Notes: a model not told the origin generated them from the sequence alone. Numbered from the stretch's first letter, positions 8,309-15,825 are shown. The stretch: 33,100 bases of DNA from Patescibacteria group bacterium (GCA_022710685.1 JAKLGM010000009.1:1-33100), one strand, 5' to 3'. A program made the numbers and translations.

Positions 8309-9229
8309 TTATCTTTTCTGCTGTAAATGTTTGAAAATTGCTCCCGCCGCTATCGCTCCTTCGGCGCAAGCAGTAACGACCTGGCGCAAACCGTTGGAAC
8401 CATTGGTGATATCGCCGGCAGCCCAGATACCCGGCTGGCTAGTTGAATGATCCGGTTGGACAATTAGATAACCGCTAGCTTCAGCTTTAAGCTCTAAATT
8501 TCCCAACCAGGCAGTGTCAGGCGCTGAACCAATCTCAACAAACAAGCCATCAACCGCTAAAATATCATTGCCATTATATGGCTGGCTTAATTTTATGGTC
8601 TCTAATTTATTATCTCCCGCCAAACCGACTACACTGGTATTAGCTATAACTTCGATCTTAGGATTATTTTTAACCTGGTCCATCCAGACGACCTCTCCCA
8701 TTAACTCAGAGCCACGGGCCACGATATAAACCTTATTAGCGACTTCGGCCAGATAGAGGGCGGCGGTCATGGCGGAATTACCCGCACCAATAACAGCTGC
8801 TGTCTTATCTTTATAGAACATCGCATCGCAAGTGGCGCAATATGACAAGCCGTGGCCGACGAAACGGCTCTCTTCCGGCAATCCCAAATGACGGTGGACT
8901 GTGCCGGCGGCCAGTAATATGGTTGGAGCGGAAAATTCTTTATTGCTAACAGTTTTAACCCTAAAACCATCCGAAGCCTTCTCAACGCTGGTCGCTTTGT
9001 CCATAACAAACTCTGTCCCAAAACTATCAACGTGGGCCTTCATCTTCATAGTCAAATCAAAGCCGCTAATTTCAATTTCCGAGGGAAAATTACAAATCTT
9101 GTGCGCTTCCGACATTAACCCGCCCGGTAACTCTCCCACGATGATATGATTAATCTTGTAACGGGAAGCGTAAATTGAAGCAGTCAAAGCGGCCGGACCG
9201 GCACCGATAATAATTAAATCGTAATTCAT
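8309..9229 (-). CDS. trxB: Thioredoxin reductase, NADPH signature missing
   Basis: FAD-dependent disulfide reductase that recharges thioredoxin. The FAD-binding motif IIGAGPAALTA is at the N-terminus. The redox pair CATC is at residues 131-134, the second dinucleotide motif is GAGNSAM (~148-154), and the C-terminal FAD motif is GIWAAGDITNG. At 306 residues the length is normal. The segment after the second dinucleotide fold reads IVARGSELMG, where NADPH-specific enzymes carry HRRxxxR. The electron donor may therefore be NADH or something else. It is the last gene of the operon, 11 bases after gdhA, which fits recycling of the co-encoded TrxA. Confidence 0.93.
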   Translation of the reverse strand: MNYDLIIIGAGPAALTASIYASRYKINHIIVGELPGGLMSEAHKICNFPSEIEISGFDLTMKMKAHVDSFGTEFVMDKATSVEKASDGFRVKTVSNKEFSAPTILLAAGTVHRHLGLPEESRFVGHGLSYCATCDAMFYKDKTAAVIGAGNSAMTAALYLAEVANKVYIVARGSELMGEVVWMDQVKNNPKIEVIANTSVVGLAGDNKLETIKLSQPYNGNDILAVDGLFVEIGSAPDTAWLGNLELKAEASGYLIVQPDHSTSQPGIWAAGDITNGSNGLRQVVTACAEGAIAAGAIFKHLQQKR

Positions 9230-9240
9230 AGGATTATAGA

Positions 9241-10470
9241 TTAGCTTAAATGACCGCGATATTTTTCCGCCGCCAAAATTCTGTTCAAAGCGATAATGTA
9301 AGCGGCGCTGCGCAAATCAATCTGATCCGGTTTTTCTTGCTGCTTGGCATAAACCGCTTCCCAAGAGCCCTTCATCTTTTTATACAATAAATCGGTTAGA
9401 TAAGCATCATCCAAGATATTACCGGTGCGATTCTGACACCACTCGAAGTAGCTGACAATGACGCCACCGGAATTAGCCAAGATATCAGGCACTACCATAA
9501 TTTTTTTGGAGAATAAAATCTTATCAGCCGCATAATCTATCGGACCATTAGCCAGCTCAACGATACAACGTGCCTGGACCTTGTCGGCGTTAGCAGCAGT
9601 TATCTGGTTTTCTAGAGCCGCTAAAATCAAAATATCAACTGGCAATTCTAATAATTCCTGGTTGCTGATTTTTTGACCGGAAGCATAATCTCCCACCGGA
9701 ATGCCCTGCTCTTTGCTTTCTACCAGCTTAGCGACATCTAATCCTTCCGGATTATAAATACCGCCCTGGCTGTCGCTAGCGGCGACCACCGAAAAGCCAT
9801 CAGCGGCCAACATGCGAGTGATATGGAGACCGGCGTTGCCAAAACCTTGGATAGCCACTTTCAATCCCTTGTCTGCGCCCAAAATTCGCTGGGCCATTTC
9901 TTTAATAACAATATAACCGCCGCGGGCCGTAGCATCACCGCGCAGAGCGGATCCGCCTAATTCTAAAGGTTTGCCCGTAATCATTCCCGGCTCATGGCGG
10001 CCTTTTATTTTCTCAAATTCATCCAACATCCAAGACATGATTTGGCCGTTAGTATAAACATCCGGAGCGGGGATATCAATGTCCTGCCCTAAAACCTCAT
10101 GAAATGCTCCGACATATTTCCGGCTGATCTTTTCTATGGTCGCCTTGTCAGTAGTCTTGGGGTCGAATTTGACTCCACCCTTGCCACCACCATAAGGCAG
10201 GCCGGCTAAAGAATTTTTGACTGCCATCCAAAAAGACAAAGACTTCACTTCGTCCTCGCAAACGTCAGGATGAAACCGGATGCCGCCTTTACCCGGACCG
10301 CAAGCATCGTTAAAGACGATACGCCAGGCCGGATAGGTTTTTCCGTCTACCTCCAACTCAGCCGTAGCCATGCGTTTCGGGGCAGATAACAAAGCGACAG
10401 CTTCGTCGCTCAAGCCTTCAATCGCTTGAATATCTTTCAAGCGGGACAAAATATTATCAAATGTTGCCAT
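9241..10470 (-). CDS. gdhA: Glu/Leu/Phe/Val dehydrogenase, probable glutamate dehydrogenase
   Basis: Interconverts glutamate with 2-oxoglutarate and ammonia using NAD(P). The N-terminal glutamate-binding region has GPGKGGIRFHPDV and the catalytic-lysine segment GGGKGGVKFDPK. The nucleotide fold has IQGFGNAGLH, then AASDSQGGIYN. The C-terminal VPDILANSGGVIVSYFEW is typical of the family. At 409 residues it is full length. It lies 4 bases after trxA and 11 before trxB with no Shine-Dalgarno. Placement between thioredoxin and its reductase is unusual. I infer it may supply reduced cofactor to TrxB. Coenzyme preference cannot be read with confidence. Confidence 0.92.
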   Translation of the reverse strand: MATFDNILSRLKDIQAIEGLSDEAVALLSAPKRMATAELEVDGKTYPAWRIVFNDACGPGKGGIRFHPDVCEDEVKSLSFWMAVKNSLAGLPYGGGKGGVKFDPKTTDKATIEKISRKYVGAFHEVLGQDIDIPAPDVYTNGQIMSWMLDEFEKIKGRHEPGMITGKPLELGGSALRGDATARGGYIVIKEMAQRILGADKGLKVAIQGFGNAGLHITRMLAADGFSVVAASDSQGGIYNPEGLDVAKLVESKEQGIPVGDYASGQKISNQELLELPVDILILAALENQITAANADKVQARCIVELANGPIDYAADKILFSKKIMVVPDILANSGGVIVSYFEWCQNRTGNILDDAYLTDLLYKKMKGSWEAVYAKQQEKPDQIDLRSAAYIIALNRILAAEKYRGHLS

Positions 10471-10474
10471 ATTA

Positions 10475-10810
10475 TTATTTATTTAAGAAAGCGCTAATAT
10501 CCGCTTTCAAGCTGTTCTTGTCGCGCAAACCGATAAACTCAGCTATCACTTGGCCGTCTTTGAATAATTTTATATTCGGGATACTCTGAATATCATACTG
10601 TACCGCCAGGTCCTGATTGGCTGCTTCCTCGGTATTAACCTTGGCCACTTTGATCTGGCCGGCCATGTCAACGGCTAGCTCGTCTAAAATCGGGGCCATC
10701 ATGCGGCAAGGACCGCACCAAGGAGCCCAAAAATCAACTAGAACCGGCACGGTTGATTTGATAACTTCAGCATCAAAGCTATCTTTGTTTAATTCTAATG
10801 CTTGAGACAT
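10475..10810 (-). CDS. trxA: Thioredoxin
   Basis: Small cytoplasmic dithiol carrier of 111 residues that reduces protein disulfides. It shows a complete thioredoxin fold: VPVLVDFWAPWCGPCRMMAP with active-site Cys32 and Cys35, an ILDELA helix, the cis-Pro segment IQSIPNIKLF, and a final helix. There is no signal peptide, so it works in the cytoplasm. It sits between the CsoR-type regulator (31 bases upstream) and gdhA (4 bases downstream), with trxB at the operon end. Confidence 0.97.
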   Translation of the reverse strand: MSQALELNKDSFDAEVIKSTVPVLVDFWAPWCGPCRMMAPILDELAVDMAGQIKVAKVNTEEAANQDLAVQYDIQSIPNIKLFKDGQVIAEFIGLRDKNSLKADISAFLNK

Positions 10811-10841
10811 AATTTTTTATTTAATTAATTATTAGCTTAAA

Positions 10842-11087
10842 TTATTTTTTAGCAATCTCTGAAAAAATCCGCTTCAATTGTTCCCGCTCCAAAGAACCGG
10901 TATGGTTCAGGCAGCTGTCAAATTCACTGGCCATATATTTTTCCATCAGAGAAGACACTGCCGACTTGACCGCCTTGAATTGGGTGATTATCTTAAAACA
11001 ATCAGGCTGAGGCTCGGCCACCATCTTATTAATTCCTTGCAACTGCCCGATGATATTATTAATTCTCTGCTCGATTGTTTTATCCAT
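10842..11087 (-). CDS. CsoR/CstR-family (DUF156) transcriptional repressor
   Basis: Small all-helical DNA-binding sensor of 81 residues. The family signature is visible as RINNIIGQLQGINKMV, then DCFKIITQFKAVKSAV and a third helix ending FDSCL. The two sensor cysteines are Cys30 and Cys59, 29 apart as in the family. Copper-sensing CsoR has a His four residues before the second Cys. Here that position is Glu55. A Cys-Cys arrangement without the His resembles the persulfide sensor CstR more than copper CsoR. It is the first gene of the redox operon and has a perfect operator in its own promoter, so autoregulation is likely. The true inducer (reactive sulfur, a metal or formaldehyde-like electrophile) is unproven. 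Confidence 0.9.
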   Translation of the reverse strand: MDKTIEQRINNIIGQLQGINKMVAEPQPDCFKIITQFKAVKSAVSSLMEKYMASEFDSCLNHTGSLEREQLKRIFSEIAKK

Positions 11088-11095
11088 ATAAACCC

Positions 11096-11125
11096 ATTAT
11101 ACTATACACCCCCAGGGGGTGTCAA
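11096..11125 (-). promoter_or_regulatory. Consensus promoter of the redox operon
   Basis: Minus strand: TTGACA (11120-11125), 18-base spacer, TATAAT (11096-11101), both hexamers perfect. The -10 ends 8 bases before the ATG at 11087, so the transcript should be leaderless or nearly so. Confidence 0.85.
11106..11122. promoter_or_regulatory. CsoR/CstR-type operator palindrome
   Basis: A perfect 17-base inverted repeat, ACACCCCC-A-GGGGGTGT. It fills the spacer and overlaps the -35 box. A C-tract/G-tract inverted repeat is the known operator form of this repressor family, and its repressor gene starts 19 bases downstream. Binding would block RNA polymerase. Confidence 0.85.
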
Positions 11126-11132
11126 GAGAAAC

Positions 11133-11162
11133 AAAAACTAGGCTAATCCAGCCTAGTTTTTA
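11133..11162 (-). terminator. Terminator of the pilin-propeller gene
   Basis: A perfect 12-bp stem (AAAAACTAGGCT / AGCCTAGTTTTT) with a 5-base loop. It has T-runs on both strands and lies 45 bases past the minus-strand stop at 11207. It separates that gene from the redox promoter. Confidence 0.88.
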
Positions 11163-11206
11163 TAGTTTTATATATAAAGATATGTTACGGTCAACGCCGG
11201 GAAAAA

Positions 11207-12700
11207 TTATTCCGTATTACCCTGGGAATCAGTCTTCACAAAATAATAATCATAGCCGTTGGCGCTAGTTTCCCCTGCGAAAACATAGCCGCCGTCTGAA
11301 GTCTTGGCAACACCATAGAGATATTCATCTTCTCCGGCAATGCCAAAAGTCTTATGCCATTGCTCAACCCCAGCACCATCAACCTTAACCATATAAACAT
11401 CATAATTATTGCCGGCGCCATCAATATCGTTAGAGCCAACCAAGAGGTATCCGCCGTCATTGGCGCGGGTGAAAGAATATAAAATATCATACCAATCAGG
11501 ATCACCATAATAATTTTCCCAGATAATATTGCCGACTGAATCGATGTTAGCCAGATATAACGCGTCATTTGCCTGGGCCGCCAACATATAAGTGCCATCA
11601 GCTTTTTGTAGCAATGATTTACCTTCTTTGAAGTTAGTATAAGTCTGACTCCAGCCGCTAGGGGCAATATCGCCGTTAGCATCTAGTTTTAATAAATAGC
11701 CGCCCAAAGCGTTGCTGGCCTTGCCAGTCAATAAATAGCCGCCATCAGCAGTCTGAATAATATCACGAACCCGGTGGTAATCACCACCGATATCATGTGT
11801 CTTGTGCCATTGTTCCGACCCGCTAGCATCAGTTTTTATAATAAAAATATCTTCTGGATAACCGGTTGTTCCAGCCATAATATAACCACCGTCGCTAGTC
11901 TGACGCACGGCATAAACTCGCTGTGTCAAAGAATAAACATAGGTCTTGGGCCAGCCAGCGACAACGTTTCCGGCCGAGTCAGTCTTCACCAGATAAAAAT
12001 CATTAGCCGATACTCCACCCAAAATGTAGCCGCCGTCAGAAGTTTTTTCTACCGGATGACCAGCATACATTATTTGAGTGCCAGAATCGCCATAATTATG
12101 TTCCCAGATGACAGTTCCGGCGCTATCCACCTTAGCCAAATAAAAATCATAGCTATTGCTGCCATTCATGCCGCCAACAACATAGTTACCATCGCCCGCC
12201 TCTAGCGGGGTGAAAAGATATTGTTCTCCCGGGTCACCCCAATTAATCGCTAATTTGCCAGAACAAGTTTGATTAGTAAAACCGGAAGGGCTTAAGCAGA
12301 TTGGACCATTATTTAAATCGCCCACTTTCCCGCCCAAACAGGTTGAGATAGTGTAAGACACACCTTCGTCTATTACGGAATAAATATAAGCATTATCATT
12401 GTTGCTGCAAGTATTGTCAGCTGGCGTGGGAGAGGCCGGCTTGATATACATATAAGTTGAAGTCGACCCGGACGAAGTGGAAAAAATGCCATTATCAATA
12501 CTCAAAGGATACGCCCCCTTGTCATTGAAATACATCTCTAAAGCAGTCTGCATTTGCTTCAAGTCGCCCAACCTTTTAGCATCGCGCGATTTAGCCCGCG
12601 CGTTAGACAGCGCAATAATAGAAACGGTCGCCAAGACGCCGATGATGGCGATAACTACTAAAAGCTCAATTAAAGTAAACCCTCGCTTAAATTTAGCCAT
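11207..12700 (-). CDS. Type IV prepilin-like protein with seven-repeat beta-propeller-like domain
   Basis: The prepilin signal MAKFKRG-FTLIELLVVIAIIG with Glu5 is followed by the same pilin head as the 6938-8203 protein (SRDAKR, TALEMYFND, PTPAD, SYTISTCLGG). From residue ~150 onward the sequence consists of about seven repeats of ~45-50 residues. Each has the form (T/A)(S/A/N)DGGY, a hydrophobic strand, and (Y/F)xxKxDxxG. Seven such units suggest a closed seven-bladed propeller, with the first partial strand completing the last blade. It is probably a surface or pilus-tip binding protein. I prefer the ATG at 12700 to the one at 12709 because it places the basic residues as in its paralogue. 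Confidence 0.87.
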   Translation of the reverse strand: MAKFKRGFTLIELLVVIAIIGVLATVSIIALSNARAKSRDAKRLGDLKQMQTALEMYFNDKGAYPLSIDNGIFSTSSGSTSTYMYIKPASPTPADNTCSNNDNAYIYSVIDEGVSYTISTCLGGKVGDLNNGPICLSPSGFTNQTCSGKLAINWGDPGEQYLFTPLEAGDGNYVVGGMNGSNSYDFYLAKVDSAGTVIWEHNYGDSGTQIMYAGHPVEKTSDGGYILGGVSANDFYLVKTDSAGNVVAGWPKTYVYSLTQRVYAVRQTSDGGYIMAGTTGYPEDIFIIKTDASGSEQWHKTHDIGGDYHRVRDIIQTADGGYLLTGKASNALGGYLLKLDANGDIAPSGWSQTYTNFKEGKSLLQKADGTYMLAAQANDALYLANIDSVGNIIWENYYGDPDWYDILYSFTRANDGGYLLVGSNDIDGAGNNYDVYMVKVDGAGVEQWHKTFGIAGEDEYLYGVAKTSDGGYVFAGETSANGYDYYFVKTDSQGNTE

Positions 12701-12735
12701 AATTAGCAAAATTAAGTATAATATATTATAATGAT

Positions 12736-12764
12736 ATTATATCTATTTAACCTTAAAATTACAA
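12736..12764 (-). promoter_or_regulatory. Probable promoter of the pilin-propeller gene
   Basis: Minus strand: TTGTAA, 17-base spacer, TATAAT. The -35 matches 4 of 6. The surrounding divergent intergenic region is almost pure A+T, so other -10-like sites exist. Confidence 0.45.
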
Positions 12765-12768
12765 TTAT

Positions 12769-13065
12769 ATGGACATCAAAGACTTAGTCAAAAACGCCAA
12801 AACTATGACCAGCGACCAGCTGGAAAACAAGCTAGACCAATTAGTCCGATCTAACTCTCGTTTTTCCAACCTGGACGAAAAGAATAAAGACATTGTTTTG
12901 AAGCTGATTAAAGAATACAAAAGCGACATCCGGAGCGGTATCAGTATCACTTCGAGCAAAATCCAGCGTGATACCCACCCTTTATATGAAAAAAGGATCA
13001 GCTTAGGGCTGACCCAGAAAGATATTGATGATATCCGCGATATTTTAGGCGCTCTCCGTTCTTAG
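12769..13065 (+). CDS. Uncharacterised small charged helical protein
   Basis: A 98-residue soluble protein I do not recognise. It is rich in Lys, Asp and Ser, predicted largely helical (DQLENKLDQLVRSN, KNKDIVLKLIKEYKSDI), and has no signal peptide, membrane segment or cysteine. The C-terminal segment LGLTQKDIDDIRDILGAL resembles a short helical DNA-binding or docking segment, but this is only an impression. It is transcribed divergently from the pilin-propeller gene and has no Shine-Dalgarno. A TAAAAT hexamer ends 9 bases before the ATG, compatible with a leaderless message. The frame is intact with codon use like its neighbours. Confidence 0.6.
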   Translation: MDIKDLVKNAKTMTSDQLENKLDQLVRSNSRFSNLDEKNKDIVLKLIKEYKSDIRSGISITSSKIQRDTHPLYEKRISLGLTQKDIDDIRDILGALRS

Positions 13066-13094
13066 TTGACAAATGATAAAAATGATTATAATAT
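13066..13094 (+). promoter_or_regulatory. Promoter directing a non-coding transcript
   Basis: A perfect TTGACA at 13066-13071, then TATAAT after 15 bases or TAATAT after 17. It begins immediately after the stop codon of the 98-residue protein gene and no coding frame follows on this strand. Confidence 0.6.
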
Positions 13095-13099
13095 ATTAA

Positions 13100-13215
13100 T
13101 GTTTAGGGCATAAGCCTGGGGTTAACTTAGGATGGCGGCGCTTTCAGATTCAGAGCTTTAAATTACTTTTTCCAGACAATTAGTTTTTGCCGCCATTCTT
13201 TTTTCTCGTCCTTTC
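13100..13215 (+). ncRNA. Candidate structured small RNA
   Basis: Downstream of the promoter, AGGATGGCGGC (13129-13139) pairs with GCCGCCATTCT (13189-13199) in about 11 bp. The stem encloses 49 bases that can form two smaller hairpins (GCTTT/AGAGC and AAATTA/TAGTTT). A T-run follows directly. A further short hairpin (GGC-ATAA-GCC) lies near the 5' end. I do not recognise a known family (not tmRNA, 4.5S or RNase P). A nine-codon frame (MAALSDSEL) inside it is probably incidental. A second plus-strand terminator at 13269-13298 could give a ~200-base form. Confidence 0.45.
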
Positions 13216-13268
13216 TTAAGAGCGTTGTGTATCAACTTTTTTCATGGTAGGTTTTAAGTCCATTCCCC

Positions 13269-13298
13269 GAAGGGATCCACAAGATCCCTTCTTTTATT
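13269..13298 (+). terminator. Plus-strand hairpin terminator
   Basis: GAAGGGATC, 5-base loop CACAA, GATCCCTTC, then TTTTATT. The T-run is only on the plus strand, so it ends the transcript from 13066 rather than the minus-strand methyltransferase gene. Confidence 0.65.
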
Positions 13299-13306
13299 AC
13301 CCTAAT

Positions 13307-14002
13307 CTATTTTGTCAGCACCAAATAATAATTAAACTTGTCTCGCGCCACTCGCTCTATTTTCAGGCCAGCGCTAATACTAATGTCCTTCAACTCTCTC
13401 AGAGTAAAAGCATGGTAATAACGTTCGCTCACATTAGCGCCCTGGGTATCGTGCCAAAAAAACAAGATATCGCCCCAATCTAATCTATATTTTGAAAATA
13501 AATGGCGGCAATAAGATAGGAAGATTAAAAGCAGATATTTTTTCTGACGGCGCAAATTCCAGACACTCAAAATAATCTTCCCATGCGGCGCTAGCTTAGC
13601 TGCCATCTGCTTCAAGGCCGCCAAGCGCAGATTTTCTCCGGGCAAATGATGCAGGGCGGCAATATTAAAAACGTAATCAAAACCTGTTTCTGATAAACTA
13701 TCCAAGGCCAGCATATCGCCTGTTTGGAATTTATGTTCTGGATAATTTTTCCGCGCCAGCGCTATCAAGCCGGCACTGCTATCTACCCCCAAATATTCAA
13801 TCTTTTTCCCAACCCAAGACTCTAACAAGCGGCCGGTACCGCAACCGACATCTAAGACCTTCTCTCCCGGCCTTACCCTCTGAGCCAGTTCTACTAATGC
13901 CGGCCAAAGCGGCTTTTTTCGGGTCACAGCAAAGTCAGCCGCTATCGTTTCATAGTTGCTCCGGACAATTTCCAATAATTTTTTTTCGGTCGCCTGATTC
14001 AT
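13307..14002 (-). CDS. Class I SAM methyltransferase, Trm9/ALKBH8-like
   Basis: A 231-residue methyltransferase with SAM motif I VLDVGCGTGR (~49-58), an acidic loop after the next strand (YLGVDSS), and LHHLPGENLR. The C-terminal part with LFSKYRLDWGDILFFW and RYYHAFTLRELKDI is characteristic of Trm9/ALKBH8-type enzymes. In eukaryotes these methylate wobble-uridine side chains of tRNA. A tRNA substrate here is an inference from that similarity. The start is 4 bases after the recQ stop, so the two are co-transcribed. There is no Shine-Dalgarno. Confidence 0.78.
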   Translation of the reverse strand: MNQATEKKLLEIVRSNYETIAADFAVTRKKPLWPALVELAQRVRPGEKVLDVGCGTGRLLESWVGKKIEYLGVDSSAGLIALARKNYPEHKFQTGDMLALDSLSETGFDYVFNIAALHHLPGENLRLAALKQMAAKLAPHGKIILSVWNLRRQKKYLLLIFLSYCRHLFSKYRLDWGDILFFWHDTQGANVSERYYHAFTLRELKDISISAGLKIERVARDKFNYYLVLTK

Positions 14003-14006
14003 ATAA

Positions 14007-15758
14007 TTAATATTCCCCCAAATAACTCTTAGTCTCTACCGTCGGGCCTTTTTTTAAGCAAACATCGCATTTGCCGCATTTAGCGGCCCCCTCATCGCCA
14101 AAATAATCCAGGATATATTGCTGGCGGCACTGAGAATGATAGACATAGGATTCCATTTCATCCAACTTTTCATAAGCGCGGCGCTCCTTTTCTTTAAGGG
14201 CGGAAAAGTCTATCTCTAAATCGGCCGGATGGATTGATTTCAACACCTTGATTTCAGTTCCTCTGAAAGGCGGCCGGTACTCTAACAAACCCTGCTCTTC
14301 CAACTTCTTGATGGTCCGGAGTAAAGCCTCGCGCTTGACGTTCATCATCAAGGCGGCATCTTCCAAGCTAACTTCCCAACCAGTCCTAAGCTCAGCCGCA
14401 AACTTGGCCGTCAATTTTTCCACTACTTCGACTTGGGTTTTGGCTCTCTTGCCCACTCCGGCTAGCAGCTTATCCACGTCAACTAAAGCCTGGAGCCAGG
14501 CATTAGTAGTTTTTTCGTTGGGGCGGGAAATATAACCTTCTCTTTCCAATATCTTCAAAGACGTGCCAATGGCCATTTCCGGTATCGGCTCAGATAATTT
14601 CTTAGCCAAGTCGGAATAAGTGATTAGGATTGATTTACCCTCTTCTTCGTTATGCCGGCGGCGCAAAAAATCGTATATTTCTAAAATAATATGAGACCCG
14701 GGATTGTCGCCTTTAATGAAAAACTCGCGCAAATAGCGATCCTTAGGAGAGTATAATAATAGACAGAAACTATCTAAACCATCGCGGCCGGCGCGGCCGG
14801 CCTCTTGATAGTAAGCTTCAATAGTCCCGGGCATGTCATGATGGATAACAAAACGGATATCCTTCTTGTTGATGCCCAAACCAAAAGCATTAGTGGCCAC
14901 CACCACTTGAGCGGCGCCGCTCATAAAATTATTTTGGACCCATTCCCGACTCTCAGCATCCATGCCGGCATGATAGACAACGGCTTTGACGTCATAGCTT
15001 GTCAAAATTTCCACCAATTCATCCGCCTTGTTCCTGGTGCCGACATAAACGATGCCTGACTGGCCCGGGACGCTCCTGACCACATCGACGATCATATCAA
15101 TTTTGCCATGGTCATTAGCTGAAACTACCCCTAGCTGCAAATTAGGCCGGGCAAAACCGGTAACGATCATAGTTGGATCCGGCAAAGCTAATTGCTTGAC
15201 GATATCGCGCCGCACCTCCGGCGTCGCCGTAGCCGTCAAAGCTACGACCGGGGGTTGTCCAACCAGATTAATGGCTTGGCGCAGTTTCAGATAGCTCGGA
15301 CGGAAATCATGACCCCATTGGCTGATACAATGAGCCTCATCAATCGCGAACAAAGATACTTTTATCGCCTTTAAACTATCAACAAAGACTTGATTATAGA
15401 AACGTTCTGGCGCAATATAGACAATCTTGTATTCTCCGGCTTTTATTTGGTTTAACCTAGCTTCCGTGTCTTGCGGCGACAAGGAGGAATTGATAAAAGT
15501 CGCCGGAATTCCGACCGCCAAAAGAGAATCCACCTGATCCTTCATCAGGGAAATAAGAGGCGAAATAACAATCGCTACGCCTTCCAAAACCAGGGCCGTC
15601 AATTGGAAAATCAAAGATTTGCCGCCTCCGGTCGGCATCACCACCAAAGTATCCTTACCGGCCAAGATCGAATCAATCGCTTCTTCTTGGCCCGGCCGGA
15701 AGCTGGAATAACCAAAATGAATTTGGAGTAATTGAGTTAATTCCTGTTTCTTATCCAT
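14007..15758 (-). CDS. recQ: ATP-dependent DNA helicase RecQ
   Basis: 3'-to-5' DNA helicase for recombination and fork repair. N-terminal FGYSSFRPGQEEAI is the RecQ motif 0. Walker A is VMPTGGGKSLIFQ (~40-52) and the DEAH box is AIDEAHCISQWGHDFR. Motif VI is HHDMPGTIEAYYQEAGRAGRDG. The C-terminus has the four-cysteine zinc site (CRQQYILDYFGDE.., CGKCDVC) of the RQC region. At 583 residues it ends without an HRDC domain. The frame opens at 15773, but I choose the ATG at 15758 (MDKKQELTQ) because it matches RecQ N-termini and avoids overlap with the divergent promoter at 15767. Confidence 0.95.
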   Translation of the reverse strand: MDKKQELTQLLQIHFGYSSFRPGQEEAIDSILAGKDTLVVMPTGGGKSLIFQLTALVLEGVAIVISPLISLMKDQVDSLLAVGIPATFINSSLSPQDTEARLNQIKAGEYKIVYIAPERFYNQVFVDSLKAIKVSLFAIDEAHCISQWGHDFRPSYLKLRQAINLVGQPPVVALTATATPEVRRDIVKQLALPDPTMIVTGFARPNLQLGVVSANDHGKIDMIVDVVRSVPGQSGIVYVGTRNKADELVEILTSYDVKAVVYHAGMDAESREWVQNNFMSGAAQVVVATNAFGLGINKKDIRFVIHHDMPGTIEAYYQEAGRAGRDGLDSFCLLLYSPKDRYLREFFIKGDNPGSHIILEIYDFLRRRHNEEEGKSILITYSDLAKKLSEPIPEMAIGTSLKILEREGYISRPNEKTTNAWLQALVDVDKLLAGVGKRAKTQVEVVEKLTAKFAAELRTGWEVSLEDAALMMNVKREALLRTIKKLEEQGLLEYRPPFRGTEIKVLKSIHPADLEIDFSALKEKERRAYEKLDEMESYVYHSQCRQQYILDYFGDEGAAKCGKCDVCLKKGPTVETKSYLGEY

Positions 15759-15766
15759 AAATATTC

Positions 15767-15795
15767 TTGACAAAATTAATAAAAGAATTCATATT
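15767..15795 (+). promoter_or_regulatory. Promoter of the 53-codon small gene
   Basis: TTGACA (15767-15772), 17-base spacer, CATATT (4 of 6). The predicted start near 15802 gives a ~24-base leader. Confidence 0.5.
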
Positions 15796-15825
15796 GAAAC
15801 CAATGTCCATTTTAACAATAAAACT

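Noticed and set aside
11774-12205. 143-codon plus-strand frame antisense to the propeller gene
   Set aside because: Produced by the repeated DGGY codons on the other strand; no family resemblance.
12700-12768. Further -10-like hexamers in the A+T-rich divergent region
   Set aside because: Nearly every base fits a -10; without a -35 or mapped transcript ends only the best-spaced minus-strand promoter is kept.
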